NCBI RefSeq assembly: GCF_000182925.2
Contig: NC_026506.1
Span: 434,001 to 498,000 of the forward strand
Origin: Neurospora crassa OR74A
Lineage: Eukaryota > Ascomycota > Sordariomycetes > Sordariales > Sordariaceae
Length of the DNA stretch: 64,000 nt
Direction of reading: 5' to 3'
Positions 1-10,739 of the stretch are shown here, in pieces. The position numbers and the translations under genes were made by a program. The notes beneath the pieces were generated by a model. It made no database searches. It worked only from the letters and a program-made list of their open reading frames with translations, and was not told the DNA's origin. Position 1 is the first letter of the stretch. Each line of letters begins with the position of its first letter.

Positions 1-93
1 AATATATCTTTAAATTAACCCCTAACTTACTATCCCCTACGTATAGCCACGACCGTAGTCACCTTAACCTACCTTTCGCCTACGTTCTTAACA
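1..93 (+). repeat. 3' end of the left LTR (truncated by window edge)
   Basis: It aligns over its full visible length with 9193-9285, differing at eight positions, all transitions. It ends in AACA, fitting the usual CA terminus. The rest of this LTR lies outside the window. A clear primer-binding site just after it could not be recognised. Confidence 0.8.
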
Positions 94-2339
94 AATTAAT
101 AGCTTTTCCTCCAGGAATTAAACCAGTACTATTAAAATATACATACGTAGCGGCTAGTTTATCTCTTGTACCGCCGAAGCTATTCCTCGCCCCTCTCGTA
201 CTATTATTCTTATAATTATTATAATTAAAATAATTTAGCCCCCTCTACTTTTATTATAATAATACTAGCCTACTATAGAGTCTATTGAAAAAGATAATAA
301 TGAAGATTACCCTCTTACGCCGCCCCGGATTCCTTAATTATACCCCTAGATTTTAGAAGTTAATAAGCTTATATATAAGCAATAATTATTCGAATTTTAA
401 TTCGCTATAATTAAATTCCTCCTTAATTATCTCCCCTTATATATATTTTAATAGGAGTAGTTCGCTTTCGTAGGCTTTACTGAATAAGATTCGGTAGGAA
501 ATTACCCTCCTATTCCCGCCGAATTCCGTTACTAAGACTATTTCTTTTATAATTAAATTCGTATTTTTACTATACTTCTCCTTACTACCCCTTCGTCGGT
601 AGCCGCCGCCGTAACTACTCCTTTACTAACTATAACTACGCCGGCCTATATTAAATACCGTCCTAAATATAATATTACTAAATTTACTAGCGAAAGTTTT
701 TTATAATTATAGAATTACTTTTATAATATCGATATATATTTCTAAGAGTACCCTTATACTTCCCTTTTATTTACTATTAATTATATTAAGGGTAATTCTA
801 AGAACGTATAAATTAAATATATATTAGCTCTCTATAGTAAATCCGGGTATAATACTATTTATAATACATTTACGTGGAGTAACCTCTATATTTTCTTGGA
901 AATTGAATATAATAGTAATATTTAAATTATTAAATAATTTACTCTTAATAAATTCGAATGTATATAGTAAAGTATTTTAGAAACCGTTTATAATTTCTAT
1001 AACTGCTATTATATTAAAAAATTTAATTTATTGTATAATTAATTAGAATATACTCAGGTCGTTATTTAAATTAATTAGTTACGCCCCCTTTTTAAATAAA
1101 GTATCCTTTTAACGGTTAGTATTAATATAATAAATAAAGTAATAGCGTACGTAAAATAGTTAGAAGGCTTAGAGAGTATTAAACTATTTATATTATATTA
1201 CTAAAATTAAATATCTTTAGGGTATATTCTATTATTTTCTTCGTTTTTATACCCTTTTATTTCCTCTTCGAATATTCCTTCTTAATTATCCTGTAGTAAT
1301 AATCCTTCCGATTTTCCCCGTCGCCCCCTTACTATTTTCTAAATAAACCCTAATCTTATTTATTCCCTTTATTATTAGAAAGGCTATATATATAGTTAGT
1401 ATACCTAATTAAAATTACTAAATACTTACTACGAATATAGTATAACGGGCTATTTTATAGTAACGTACCCGAACCGAGCCTATTATAATTATAATTAAGT
1501 TGGCTATTTAGTACGGAATTACTTTATCCCTATAGGTATTTCTTTATACGGAGCGAATATTAAACTAATTGTAGTTAGAGTAGCAGTTATAATTATTTAA
1601 AATAATATAGGTAAATTATAAATATATTTAGAAATAAAGTTATTAGTAAGGATTTATAGAGATTGGCGGAGTATATAAGGGTTAATAAATTTGGGTATAG
1701 AATTAAATTTAATTAGTAGGTATCTACTCCTATTAGATGTAAAAATTAATCCGGTACCCTATTATTTTATTAATTTCTCCTTTCGGCTTATTCTTATATA
1801 TAGTATAATTATTTATTTTATTAAAATATATAACTTTTATAGTATTAAGTAGACGAAGCGAATTACTTTTACTATAGTTAAATCCCCGGCTATAAAAATT
1901 ATTTTCGGTTACCCCTAACTTTATAAGTAGAATTTCAATATTAATTAGCAGCAATAATCGTTTTAATTTCGTATTAAGGTTAGCAATCTCGTATTGAATA
2001 TAATACTAGCGAAGGAAGTATATAATACTATAGCTATCCTAGCAGAGCTTCGGTAGAATTTAATTTTATTATTGGACCTTCGGGAAATAGTAAAGGTAGA
2101 AGAGGGTTTCTACCCTCCTATATATATAAATATCCTATTCGAAATCCCCTCTTCTTTAGTATTAGAATTTATAGCCCTACCCGTTATAATAGAATCGGCC
2201 GAATCGCCTCTAATCTTTACCCCCCCGGTAAAGGTTTTTCGAATAGTATTTAATAGCGTTTATTCTACCTTAATACCCCCTACGGAGCTAGTACTATTAT
2301 AATCCTTAGAGTTATTAGAGGAAATAGAAGGCGAGTCCG

Positions 2340-5300
2340 CCGTCCTTAAACCGATTATTCTATTAGAGTACAAAGAATTCCAGTCGGTATTCGAAGCTTC
2401 GGTTATACCCCTACCCTAATATAACCGATTAAAATATTATATTAATTTAATCGAAGGGGAATTAGCGCTTTAAGGATTAATTTATATATTAAATATTAAA
2501 GAATTAGAAGTATTATATAAGTAGTTAGTAGAAGTATTTTAAAAAGGATAGATTTATCTTTCTATTAACCTAGTAGGCGCTTTTATTATTTTTATTCTAA
2601 AGAAGGGTAGAAAATTAAGGTTTTATATTAATTTTAGAGCATTAAATAAAATTATAAAGAAGAATTAAACGGCATTACCCTTTATTTAAGAGATTTTCAA
2701 TTAATTATTATTAATTAAAGTCTTTATAAAATTGGATTTAAAGGATACGTACTATAGGATTTAGATTTGAGAGGGAGACGAAGAGAAGATAATATTTTAT
2801 ATGAAGTACGGGTATTATAAATTTTTAATTATATTAATAAAATTAGTAAATACGCTAGCGATATTTTAAGTGTATATTAATAATACGTTAGCGGGGCTAA
2901 TAGATACAATATATATTACTTATTTTAATAATATCCTAATTTATAGTAAAAATAAAGAAGATTATATTAACTATATTAAGGAAGTTCTTTAATAGTTATA
3001 AAATTGTAACTTCTATATAAATTTAAATAAATACGAATTTTATATAAAGTAGGTATTATTCTTAAAATATATTATTTCCCTAGAAGGTATATCGATAGAT
3101 TTAGAGAGGGTAGTAGTAATTGTGGAATAGGAGGTTCCGGCGAATGTTTATAATATTTAAATTTTTTTAAGGTTTATAGGGTTTTATTAATATTTTATAA
3201 TATTATATTCTAAAGTAATTATATCTTTAATAGAGTTATTAAAGGGGAATAAATGGAAGCCGTTCGAATTTATAGTAGAAGCGGAAGAAGTATTTAAAGA
3301 ATTTAAAAAGCTATTCTAAGAAGTTCTTATATTGTACTACTTCGACCTAATATTACAAATCTAAATGAAAATAAACGTATTAGACTTCGCAATCGGGGCA
3401 ATTCTTATATATTTATATAGTAATAAGTAGCACCCAATAATTTTCTTCTCGAAGAAGAAATTACCGGAGGAAACTAGGTATAGGGTTAGAGATAGAGAAC
3501 TATTAGTAATCGTAGGAGTATTAAAGGTATAAAGGTAATACTTATTATATACAAATAAATTATTCTTAATAATTATAGATTATTTAAACCTATAATATTT
3601 TTAAAATAAGGAATAGGCGAGTACGAAGTAGAATTAGTAGGTATTAGAATTAGTAATATATAATTTTAGGATTAAATATTGTCCGGGAAAATTAAATTTA
3701 ATAAATAGGTTATTAAGGAAACTATAATTACGAAGGGGAAAACCGGAGGTAGGGGGCGACTATTTATTAATAAAGGTTATTAAAGGGAATAAAGAGAAGG
3801 GTCGGGCGATAAAAGAAAGTTAGGTATCGAGGGTGTTAATAAAATAAGTAATTTTAATTAGAAAGGAGGTTTAAAGAACAGCAGTAGAAGAGAAGGAATA
3901 GTAATAAGATATAAATAAAATAGAAGAAAGCTAGGCGTTAGAGGACGAAAAGGTTAAATTGTAGGAAGAAAGGCGGAGTTTATAGGGGGAAAATAAATTA
4001 AATAGGGAGGAAAGGAAGCGAAAGGAAATCGAAGGCGATAGTAGAGAAAACGGAGTAGTAAGGAAGAGGGTAAGGTTTATAAGCGAGGCTATTACTAAAT
4101 TAGGGAAGGAGGATAAAGGTATTATTATAGGAAATATCGGCGGGTATATAGTAGTAATAAGGGTATAGAAGGACGAAGAGTAGTTATTACTATTAGGGTA
4201 ATAATTATTAGAAGTATAAAAGGAAAATCTATTTATTATTAAAGAAGTATAGAAGAATAGCGAAGGGGGGAGATAAGTAAAGAATTAGAAGATAGGGGAA
4301 GATAAAATATTATAGTATTAATATTAAGTCTATATTCTAGAACGGATGTAGGCCGAACTATTCTACGCCTACTATAATATAGTAATAGCCGGATATTTAG
4401 GTTAGAAGAAGATATTAAAATGTATTAGTTAATTCTATTATTAACCTATTATTACAACCAATATTAAATTATATATTTGCGAATATTTAGTATATTAGAA
4501 GGTTAAACCGTATAATTACTAATTATATAGGTTATTAAAATCGCTACCTATCTTTACTATCCTTTAATAAAATATTTTATATAATTTTATTATTAGAGTA
4601 CTAAAATTATTCAACCCTATATTTAATTAGATTTATAATACAATCCTTATTATTATCGACTACTTTACTAAATATACCCTATATATCCCTATATAGAAGA
4701 TAATTAATGTCTAATAATTTATATTCCTTTTCTAACGAAATATCTTTTAATAATTTAGCTTCCTAAATTCAATTATATTAGATAGAAGTAATTTTTTTAC
4801 GAACTAATTTTAGAAGATTTATTACGAACTCTTAAATATTTATAAACGTTTTAATATAGCCTAATACCTTTAAATAGATAGATAAATAGAGAGGTAAAAT
4901 TAGAATTTAGAATTATACTTTCGAATCTTCTATAATATAGAATAAGTCGATTAAGCCGAAAAAATCACATTAGTACAATAGACGTATAATAATTATTTCT
5001 ATACTACTATTAGAAAGTCCTCCTCGGAGCTACTTTTAAGGTATTATCTTTAGGGATTAACGGACTTAGAACGAAGGCGGAGGATAGTTCTATTAATAAT
5101 AGTTACCAATCGAATCGACGAACTACTTTGTAGGTAGGTAGAAGTTATAATAACTTTAGAGGTCGTTTATTAGGGGTATACGAAATAGTATAATAAAGTT
5201 CGGAAATTAAAGGAGTTTAATATTAGAAATTAAATTTTATTTAATACAAAGTATATTAAATAACATTACCTAAGCGTTAAATTAATAAATAAATTTTTAA

Positions 5301-5640
5301 GACCCTTCTAAATTATTAAGGTTGTTAGGGAAAAGAAGATAGTATATTAATTCGTATTCTCCGTACGTTATTAAATCTACCTAGTATTCCCTATTATTTT
5401 ACTAGAGCTGTACTATAGGGATCCTACTATAGTAGTATTGCGAGGGGAAATTATAAATATTAAGGAGAATAATATTTAGTACGAAATTAAAGTAATTATA
5501 AAGTATTATAAATCTAGCTATTAATATTAGTTCTAGGTTAAATAGAAGGGGTATCTAAATAATAAGAATTCGTAAATTTTATAAAAGGATATAAATTACC
5601 CGGACCTTCTTAAGGAATACGAAGTTAAGGAAATATAATA
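2340..5640 (+). mobile_element. pol region of the chromovirus fossil (RT, RNase H, integrase, chromodomain)
   Basis: Reverse transcriptase blocks are recognisable at about 2500-3160, including the region of the catalytic aspartates near 2930. RNase H lies at about 3240-3740, a charged purine-rich linker at about 3840-4300, and an integrase zinc-binding and core region at about 4340-5250. A chromodomain-like tail follows at about 5470-5640. The order RT, RNase H, integrase identifies Ty3/gypsy rather than Ty1/copia, and the chromodomain places it among chromoviruses, which are known to target heterochromatin. It is broken throughout and cannot encode a protein. Confidence 0.85.
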
Positions 5641-5724
5641 GTAGTATACTAATAGCAGGCTAATTACTAGGTTAATAAGAATTAATTAGGTAGAGGAAGG
5701 AGAATAGTAATTGTTTAAAAACAT

Positions 5725-6080
5725 AGAGTAAAGATGTAAGATGTAGATATAAAACGTAAAATATAAAGTAGAAATATAAAACGTAGACGTAAAATATAAA
5801 ACGTAAAATAGAGATGTAAGATATAAACGTAAAACGTAAAACGTAAAGCAGAGATGTAAAATGTAAATGTGAGATGTAAAATATAAAGTAAAAACGTAAA
5901 ATATAAATGTAAAATATAAAATATAAATATAAAATATAAATATAAAATATAAATGCAAAATATAAATATAAAATATAAATATAAACTGTAAAATAAGGAT
6001 ATAAAGTAGAAATATAGAGTAGAGAGGTAAATTAGAAATGTAAAATAGAAATGTAAAGCGGAAATATAAAATAAAGACGC
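5725..6080. repeat. AT-rich degenerate tandem repeat (units like AAATGTAAAATATA)
   Basis: About 350 bp of short irregular units alternating (A)TGTAAAATATAA and CGTAAAAC forms directly follow the chromodomain region of the LTR element. Variants differ mainly by TG/TA and CG/TA changes, which suggests RIP or drift on a tandem array. The minus-strand reading frame over this stretch is only a translation of the repeat. Confidence 0.7.
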
Positions 6081-6179
6081 TAAATAGGACGAAAGATAGG
6101 AAGGGAAGGTAATTTAATTTAATATAAAATACTAATAAGGCGCTAAATAGAATATAGCCCGTATTTTCCATTATTACCC

Positions 6180-6850
6180 CAAATAAAAAAATCCTTAGTA
6201 ATATCCGCTATTATCGATATAAAATTAAAACCTACAACTTTAGGAGGAATATTCCCGTACGCTACTACGCCTATTAATAATATTCGTAAATATTACCTTA
6301 TATTATCTATTTATAATTCTCCCTCGTAAATTCCAATAATTCGTTTAATTTTCTATTTAGTAACGCTAATTTCCTATTAACCGATTAATACTAAGGATTA
6401 TAATTATAACCGGAGGAGGGGGGGATATAAATAAGAATATTTAGTATAGAAATATTTATAAGGGAGTTAAAGGGGGCTACTGGATTAATATTAGTATTAA
6501 TATTACTAATACTATAGTAGCCTAATTTCAAATAGCCCTTACAATTAAAGTTAAAAGTACAAAGTATCTTAAGCAATATTATAAGGAGATTATTATTAAT
6601 TAAGCGCACCTATATTGTAATTTAAAATACTATTATAGAATAACGTAATTACTATAAGAAGGGGGTAGGCAGGGGGTTATCAGTATTAGTAAAGCGTACA
6701 ATTTCAACTATTACATTCTATATAGCGTTCCGTAGATTACAAACACCGCGAGGAACTTCAAATATATAGCGGCGTATCGTTAGTGAATATTGCGATTTCT
6801 CGTTGAATTTTGGAAGGAAAAGACGTTAGCGAAGTGAAAAAAAAAAAAAG

Positions 6851-6904
<54 letters not shown>

Positions 6905-8130
6905 TATACCTTTAATCTAGCAAGTATTCTAACCAATTAATTTAAAAGCTTCGTACAAATTCAAGGCTAGAGCGTTTGTAAATATTTAGGTTAAAGTAAT
7001 ACTATATCCCAAATAAATAAAAGGATAAATATTATTAGAATATAGGAAAGAGAATAGTTGGGTAAAGGTTAATAATAGGTATAAGGCGAAGGGAGGAGGA
7101 GGATAGAGTAGAAAAAGGAAAATAGAAAGGGGAAATAAACGTACTAATTAAGCGCGTTAAGGAAGTGGGGATTAGTATGTAAATATATAGTAGCGAAATA
7201 TATATTTAGGGGGGGGGCCGGTATAGGCGAAGGGGGGGCGGATATAGTAATAAAAGTAAGGATAGGAGGAAGAAGAAGAAGAGAGGCGAAGAAGGTAGGC
7301 GGAAGGGGCGTTATATAAACGAAGGAGGAGGTCCTTATACGAATATAAATTAAAGTAAATAAATATAATTTTAAATAGGCGAATATAAAATAATATAGGG
7401 TAAGAAGAGTATTAAATAGTTATATAAGTAGTAGGAGGGAGTAAATAGAAGGATAAAATAAAAATAATAGTTAGAAGGGGAAGAATAGGACGAATAGGTA
7501 GTAATAGCGGCTATAAAAAAGTAGGAGAAAAAGGTAGAAAATAGGAAAGTACGTAATTTAAATTGTAGTAGGGAGAGTAGGGGTAGTAATTAGGAATTAT
7601 ACTATTAGAACGAAGAGAGTAATATAAAAAACGAAGTAAGGGTAATAGGGAGGCGATTAAAAAGGAATAATATAAATAAGGGAGGTTTACGGAGGAAATA
7701 GTATATAGAATTATAAGAAGCGAAGGAAGGAAACGAAGGTTCTAAATATGGAATTTGTAGGGAGGGGAATTATATTTAGGTATTATAGTAAAATGTAGTA
7801 GGTACAAATAATTAAATAGAGAATAACCTATAAGAGGAGTTTCGAATTCAATTATATAGGTATTATATAATAGGTATAGATAATAGAGGGTGCCCTACGA
7901 AAGTATTAGGCCGCGCTACAAGCGCGGATAATAGAAAATATCTAGTAAGAGGAACTATAGGGTGTAATTATATTAGTATCTTAAAGTATTTATTAATACT
8001 TTTAAATTCGGTATAGTACTCCTTATTAAGTAAAACGATATTTATTACCTCGTACGCCTATAGGACGATAGTCTTAGTAACAGTCGGGAACCTAATTAAC
8101 TTCTTAAATCTAATACTAGTTTTGTATCTA
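6180..8130. other. Internal 3' part of the LTR element, no identifiable domain
   Basis: AT-rich, RIP-altered DNA. From about 7080 to 7760 the plus strand is strongly purine-rich, like an old coding strand for a charged protein, but no family is recognisable. At 6660-6836 the sequence is less RIP-like and leads into a poly(A) run, so a separate insertion is possible here. Confidence 0.5.
6837..6898 (+). repeat. Poly(A) run of about 60 bases
   Basis: Thirteen A, one G, then 48 A. It follows about 170 bp that retain CpA and TpG dinucleotides (near 6690-6835) inside otherwise CpA-poor DNA. A poly(A)-tailed retroposed insertion on the plus strand is one explanation; simple slippage is another. 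Confidence 0.6.
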
Positions 8131-8139
8131 TATTGGAGT

Positions 8140-8730
8140 TTATAAGAATAGATATTACAATGCCGATATTCTAGCGGGCGGTATGCTAAATAATTAGATT
8201 TAATACCGGTTTCGTATCCGTACTAGAATTTAGGAGAATAGATATTATAATACTAATATTCTAGCGGGCGGCTCGCTATATTTAAAGTTTATAAGAATAG
8301 ATATTATAATACTAATATTTTAGTAGGCGGCTTCGTATCCGCACTAGAATTTATAAGAATAGATATTACAATGCCGATATTCTAGCGGACAGTACGCTAA
8401 ATAATTAGATTTAATACCAGTTTCGTATCTATATTAGAATTTAGGAAAATAGATATTATAATACCGATATTTTAGCGGGCGGCTCGCCGCATTTAAAATT
8501 CGTAAGAATAAATATTACAATACCGATATTCTAGCGGGCGGCTTTATATCCGTATTCGGAGCTTATAAAAATAAATATTATAATACTAATATTCTAGTAG
8601 GCGGCTCGCTATATTTAGAATTCGTAAGAATAGATATTACAATACCAATATTCTAGCAGGCAGTTTCATTACCGTATTTAGAATTTAAAAAAAAGGATAT
8701 TATAATACTAATATTCTAGCGGGCGGCTCG
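8140..8730 (+). repeat. Nine-copy interspersed repeat, core about 37 bp
   Basis: A core beginning AGAATAGATATTACAAT and continuing to a GATATTCTAGCGGGCGG-like end occurs nine times (starting near 8146, 8233, 8294, 8359, 8446, 8505, 8568, 8628 and 8687). Spacing is about 60 bp, with two intervals of about 87 bp. Spacers alternate between two kinds, one with GTATGCTAAATAATTAG and one with GGCTCGC. Copies differ by CA/TA, TG/TA and CCG/CTA changes. It lies just upstream of the right LTR of the element. Confidence 0.8.
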
Positions 8731-8943
8731 CTAGTAGCGAAGCGGCTACAATATCCGGAATATAGCGTCGGCGGTTATTACGAGTAATAATTCGCCGGAA
8801 CTAAGGGGCGAAGACATCGCACCTTCGCTAGTAATATAGCCCAATAATATTATAATAATATAATACCAACGCCCTCTACTATTTAACTAGGATCTACTAT
8901 AAATTGTAAAGGTTTTAAAGACGGAACCTATAAGGGGGGGGGT

Positions 8944-9285
8944 TGTATTAGGAAGCTAAGAATTCGTATACAGAAGCACCTCAGCGGTTATTACTCCCTT
9001 TTATTAACCGACGTATAGGATTACTAATAATAATACCTATATCGGGTCGGGCTCGTAGGAAGGATAATCCGGCACCGCGCTGAAGCGCCAAACTAGTACG
9101 AGGCTCTATAATACTCGTTAGCGGATAAATAGAATTTATATAGGTATAAAAGAGGTTCAACGAAGTATAATTTATTATAGTCGGTAATTATTAATATATC
9201 TTTAAATTAACCCCTAACTTACCGTCCCCTACGTATAGCTACGACCGTAGTCACCTCAGCCTACCTTTCGCCTACATTCCTAATA
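8944..9285 (+). repeat. Right (3') LTR of the chromovirus fossil, 342 bp
   Basis: It starts with TGTATTAGG directly after a purine run ending in nine G (a polypurine-tract candidate at about 8931-8942) and ends TAATA at 9285, corresponding to AACA of the left LTR. The last 93 bp match the left window edge. The start is inferred from the TG and purine tract, because the matching start of the left LTR is outside the window. Confidence 0.75.
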
Positions 9286-9286
9286 A

Positions 9287-10044
9287 TTGCTTCATTACTT
9301 TATTACTTCATTACTTTATTACTTCATTACTTCATTACTTTATTACTTTATTACTTTATTGCTTTATTACTTTATTACTTTATTACTTTATTGCTTTATT
9401 GCTTCATTACTTCACTGCTTTATTACTTCATTGCTTTATTACTTTATTATTTTATTACTTTATTACTTTATTGTTTTATTACTTCATTACTTCATTACTT
9501 TATTACTTCATTGCTTCATTACTTTATTGCTTTATTACTTTATTACTTTATTACTTTATTACTTTATTACTTTATTGCTTTATTGCTTCATTACTTTATT
9601 ACTTTATTGCTTTATTACTTCATTGCTTTATTGCTTTATTGCTTTATTGTTTTATTACTTTATTGCTTTATTGCTTTATTACTTTATTACTTTATTATTT
9701 TATTGCTTCATTGCTTTACTGTTTTATTGCTTCATTACTTTATTGCTTTATTGCTTTATTACTTTATTACTTTATTACTTCATTGCTTTACTACTTCATT
9801 ACTTCATTGCTTTATTGCTTTATTACTTCATTGCTTTATTATTTTATTGCTTTATTACTTCATTACTTCATTACTTTATTACTTTATTACTTTATTACTT
9901 TATTACTTTATTACTTTATTACTTTATTATTTTATTGCTTTATTGCTTTATTGTTTTATTGCTTCATTGCTTTATTACTTTATTGCTTCATTGCTTTATT
10001 GTTTCATTGCTTTATTGCTTCATTACTTTATTGTTTCATTACTT
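9287..10044. repeat. 10-bp satellite, about 76 units of TT(A/G)CTT(T/C)ATT
   Basis: A continuous array in which almost every unit fits TT(A/G)CTT(T/C)ATT. The two variable sites are exactly the TpG and CpA of an ancestral TTGCTTCATT, so variation looks like RIP. A few units carry TTGTTT or TTATTT. The array begins immediately after the right LTR and ends at a sharp switch to balanced base composition at 10045. The absence of stops on the plus strand makes all three forward frames open, giving long Leu/Tyr/Phe-rich frames that are not genes. Confidence 0.95.
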
Positions 10045-10144
10045 CTAGACCGGAAGAGAAGGGTGATAATGTAAATAGACCCTGCAGTTGGTTCTCCAAA
10101 TTTTTGAGTTAGGGTAAAGTAACAATGCAAATGGATCCCGCTCT

Positions 10145-10345
10145 CCCCCCCCCCCCCCCCCTTCTCCCTTCCCGGGCCGGGGCTAAAAAGAAAGAAAGAA
10201 AAAGAAGAAGAAAACGAAGAGAAGAAAAAGATGAGAAGAATAAGAAGAAAAGGAAAAGAAGAAGACGAAGGTAAAAAAGGGGAAGAGAAAAAAAAGGTAG
10301 TAAAAAAAAGGAAGAAGAGAAAGAAGGAAGGAAGCTAAAAAGGTT
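10145..10345. repeat. C17 run followed by a 160-bp polypurine (GAA-rich) tract
   Basis: Seventeen C at 10145-10161, then from about 10183 an almost pure A/G strand of GAA, GAAA and AAGAAG units. No coding content. Such purine/pyrimidine asymmetry can form triplex DNA; that is inference. It marks the border between the AT block and ordinary sequence. Confidence 0.85.
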
Positions 10346-10488
10346 GAAGTTAAAGTTTAAGGTCTGGGCGTAAGTATTGAATTTTGTAAGTATAGTAGAA
10401 GTGTTGATATAAAATGGCCAACAGCTGGCTGTAGATGGGAGCTTGGACTAGTTTTATAAACGACTTAGGTTACACTTGGGCTACTGTA

Positions 10489-10732
10489 GATGTGTGCGAA
10501 TGCACACACACACGACTTTTTGGGAAGACGGACCATTGATGAGATTTCATTTGCTTATATCTCTACTAAACGAAGAGATAAAAGAAAACGAACTCAAGAT
10601 TCATAATCAGCGCACTTGAGACTATCAAAATAATAGTCTTCTCTATAGGATAATTGAATTTCTTCATCTTCGTCTCTTATTTCGATGGTCCGTTTTACCA
10701 AAAAGTCGTGTGTGTGTGCATTCACACACATC
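10489..10732. mobile_element. MITE-like element with about 47-bp terminal inverted repeats
   Basis: The left end (GATGTGTGCGAATGCACACA, continuing through ACGACTTTTTGG to GGACCAT at about 10536) is repeated in inverted orientation at 10685-10732 with only a few differences. The 150-bp interior is AT-rich and carries no transposase. At 244 bp, long-TIR and non-coding, it has the form of a miniature inverted-repeat transposable element, or a foldback hairpin. No convincing target-site duplication is visible at the exact ends, so the superfamily cannot be assigned. Confidence 0.75.
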
Positions 10733-10739
10733 CGCCAAG

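Larger units (their letters stand above)
1..9285 (+). mobile_element. Ty3/gypsy chromovirus LTR retrotransposon, broken fossil heavily altered by RIP
   Basis: A 93-bp stretch at the left window edge recurs at 9193-9285, as expected if the window opens inside the left LTR and the element ends with its right LTR. Between them, plus-strand translation shows in order reverse transcriptase, RNase H, integrase and chromodomain-like signatures, the order typical of Ty3/gypsy chromoviruses (Metaviridae). The whole element is TpA-rich and CpA-poor, the mark of RIP, and is interrupted by very many breaks, so it is dead. The internal part, about 8.85 kb, is long for the family, mostly because of about 3.3 kb after the chromodomain region. 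Age cannot be read from LTR divergence, because all differences seen are RIP-type transitions. Family assignment is good; the gag position (about 300-2000) is inferred from order only. Confidence 0.85.

Noticed and set aside
5686-6171. 161-codon minus-strand frame rich in Phe, Tyr and Leu
   Set aside because: It is the translation of an AT-rich tandem repeat inside the LTR fossil.
8140-8730. CRISPR-like array
   Set aside because: The spacers are themselves repeated, copies vary by RIP-type changes, and the context is a eukaryotic retroelement.
9287-10112. Three overlapping plus-strand open frames of 227-253 codons
   Set aside because: They are translations of the 10-bp satellite in its three phases; the repeat simply lacks stop codons.
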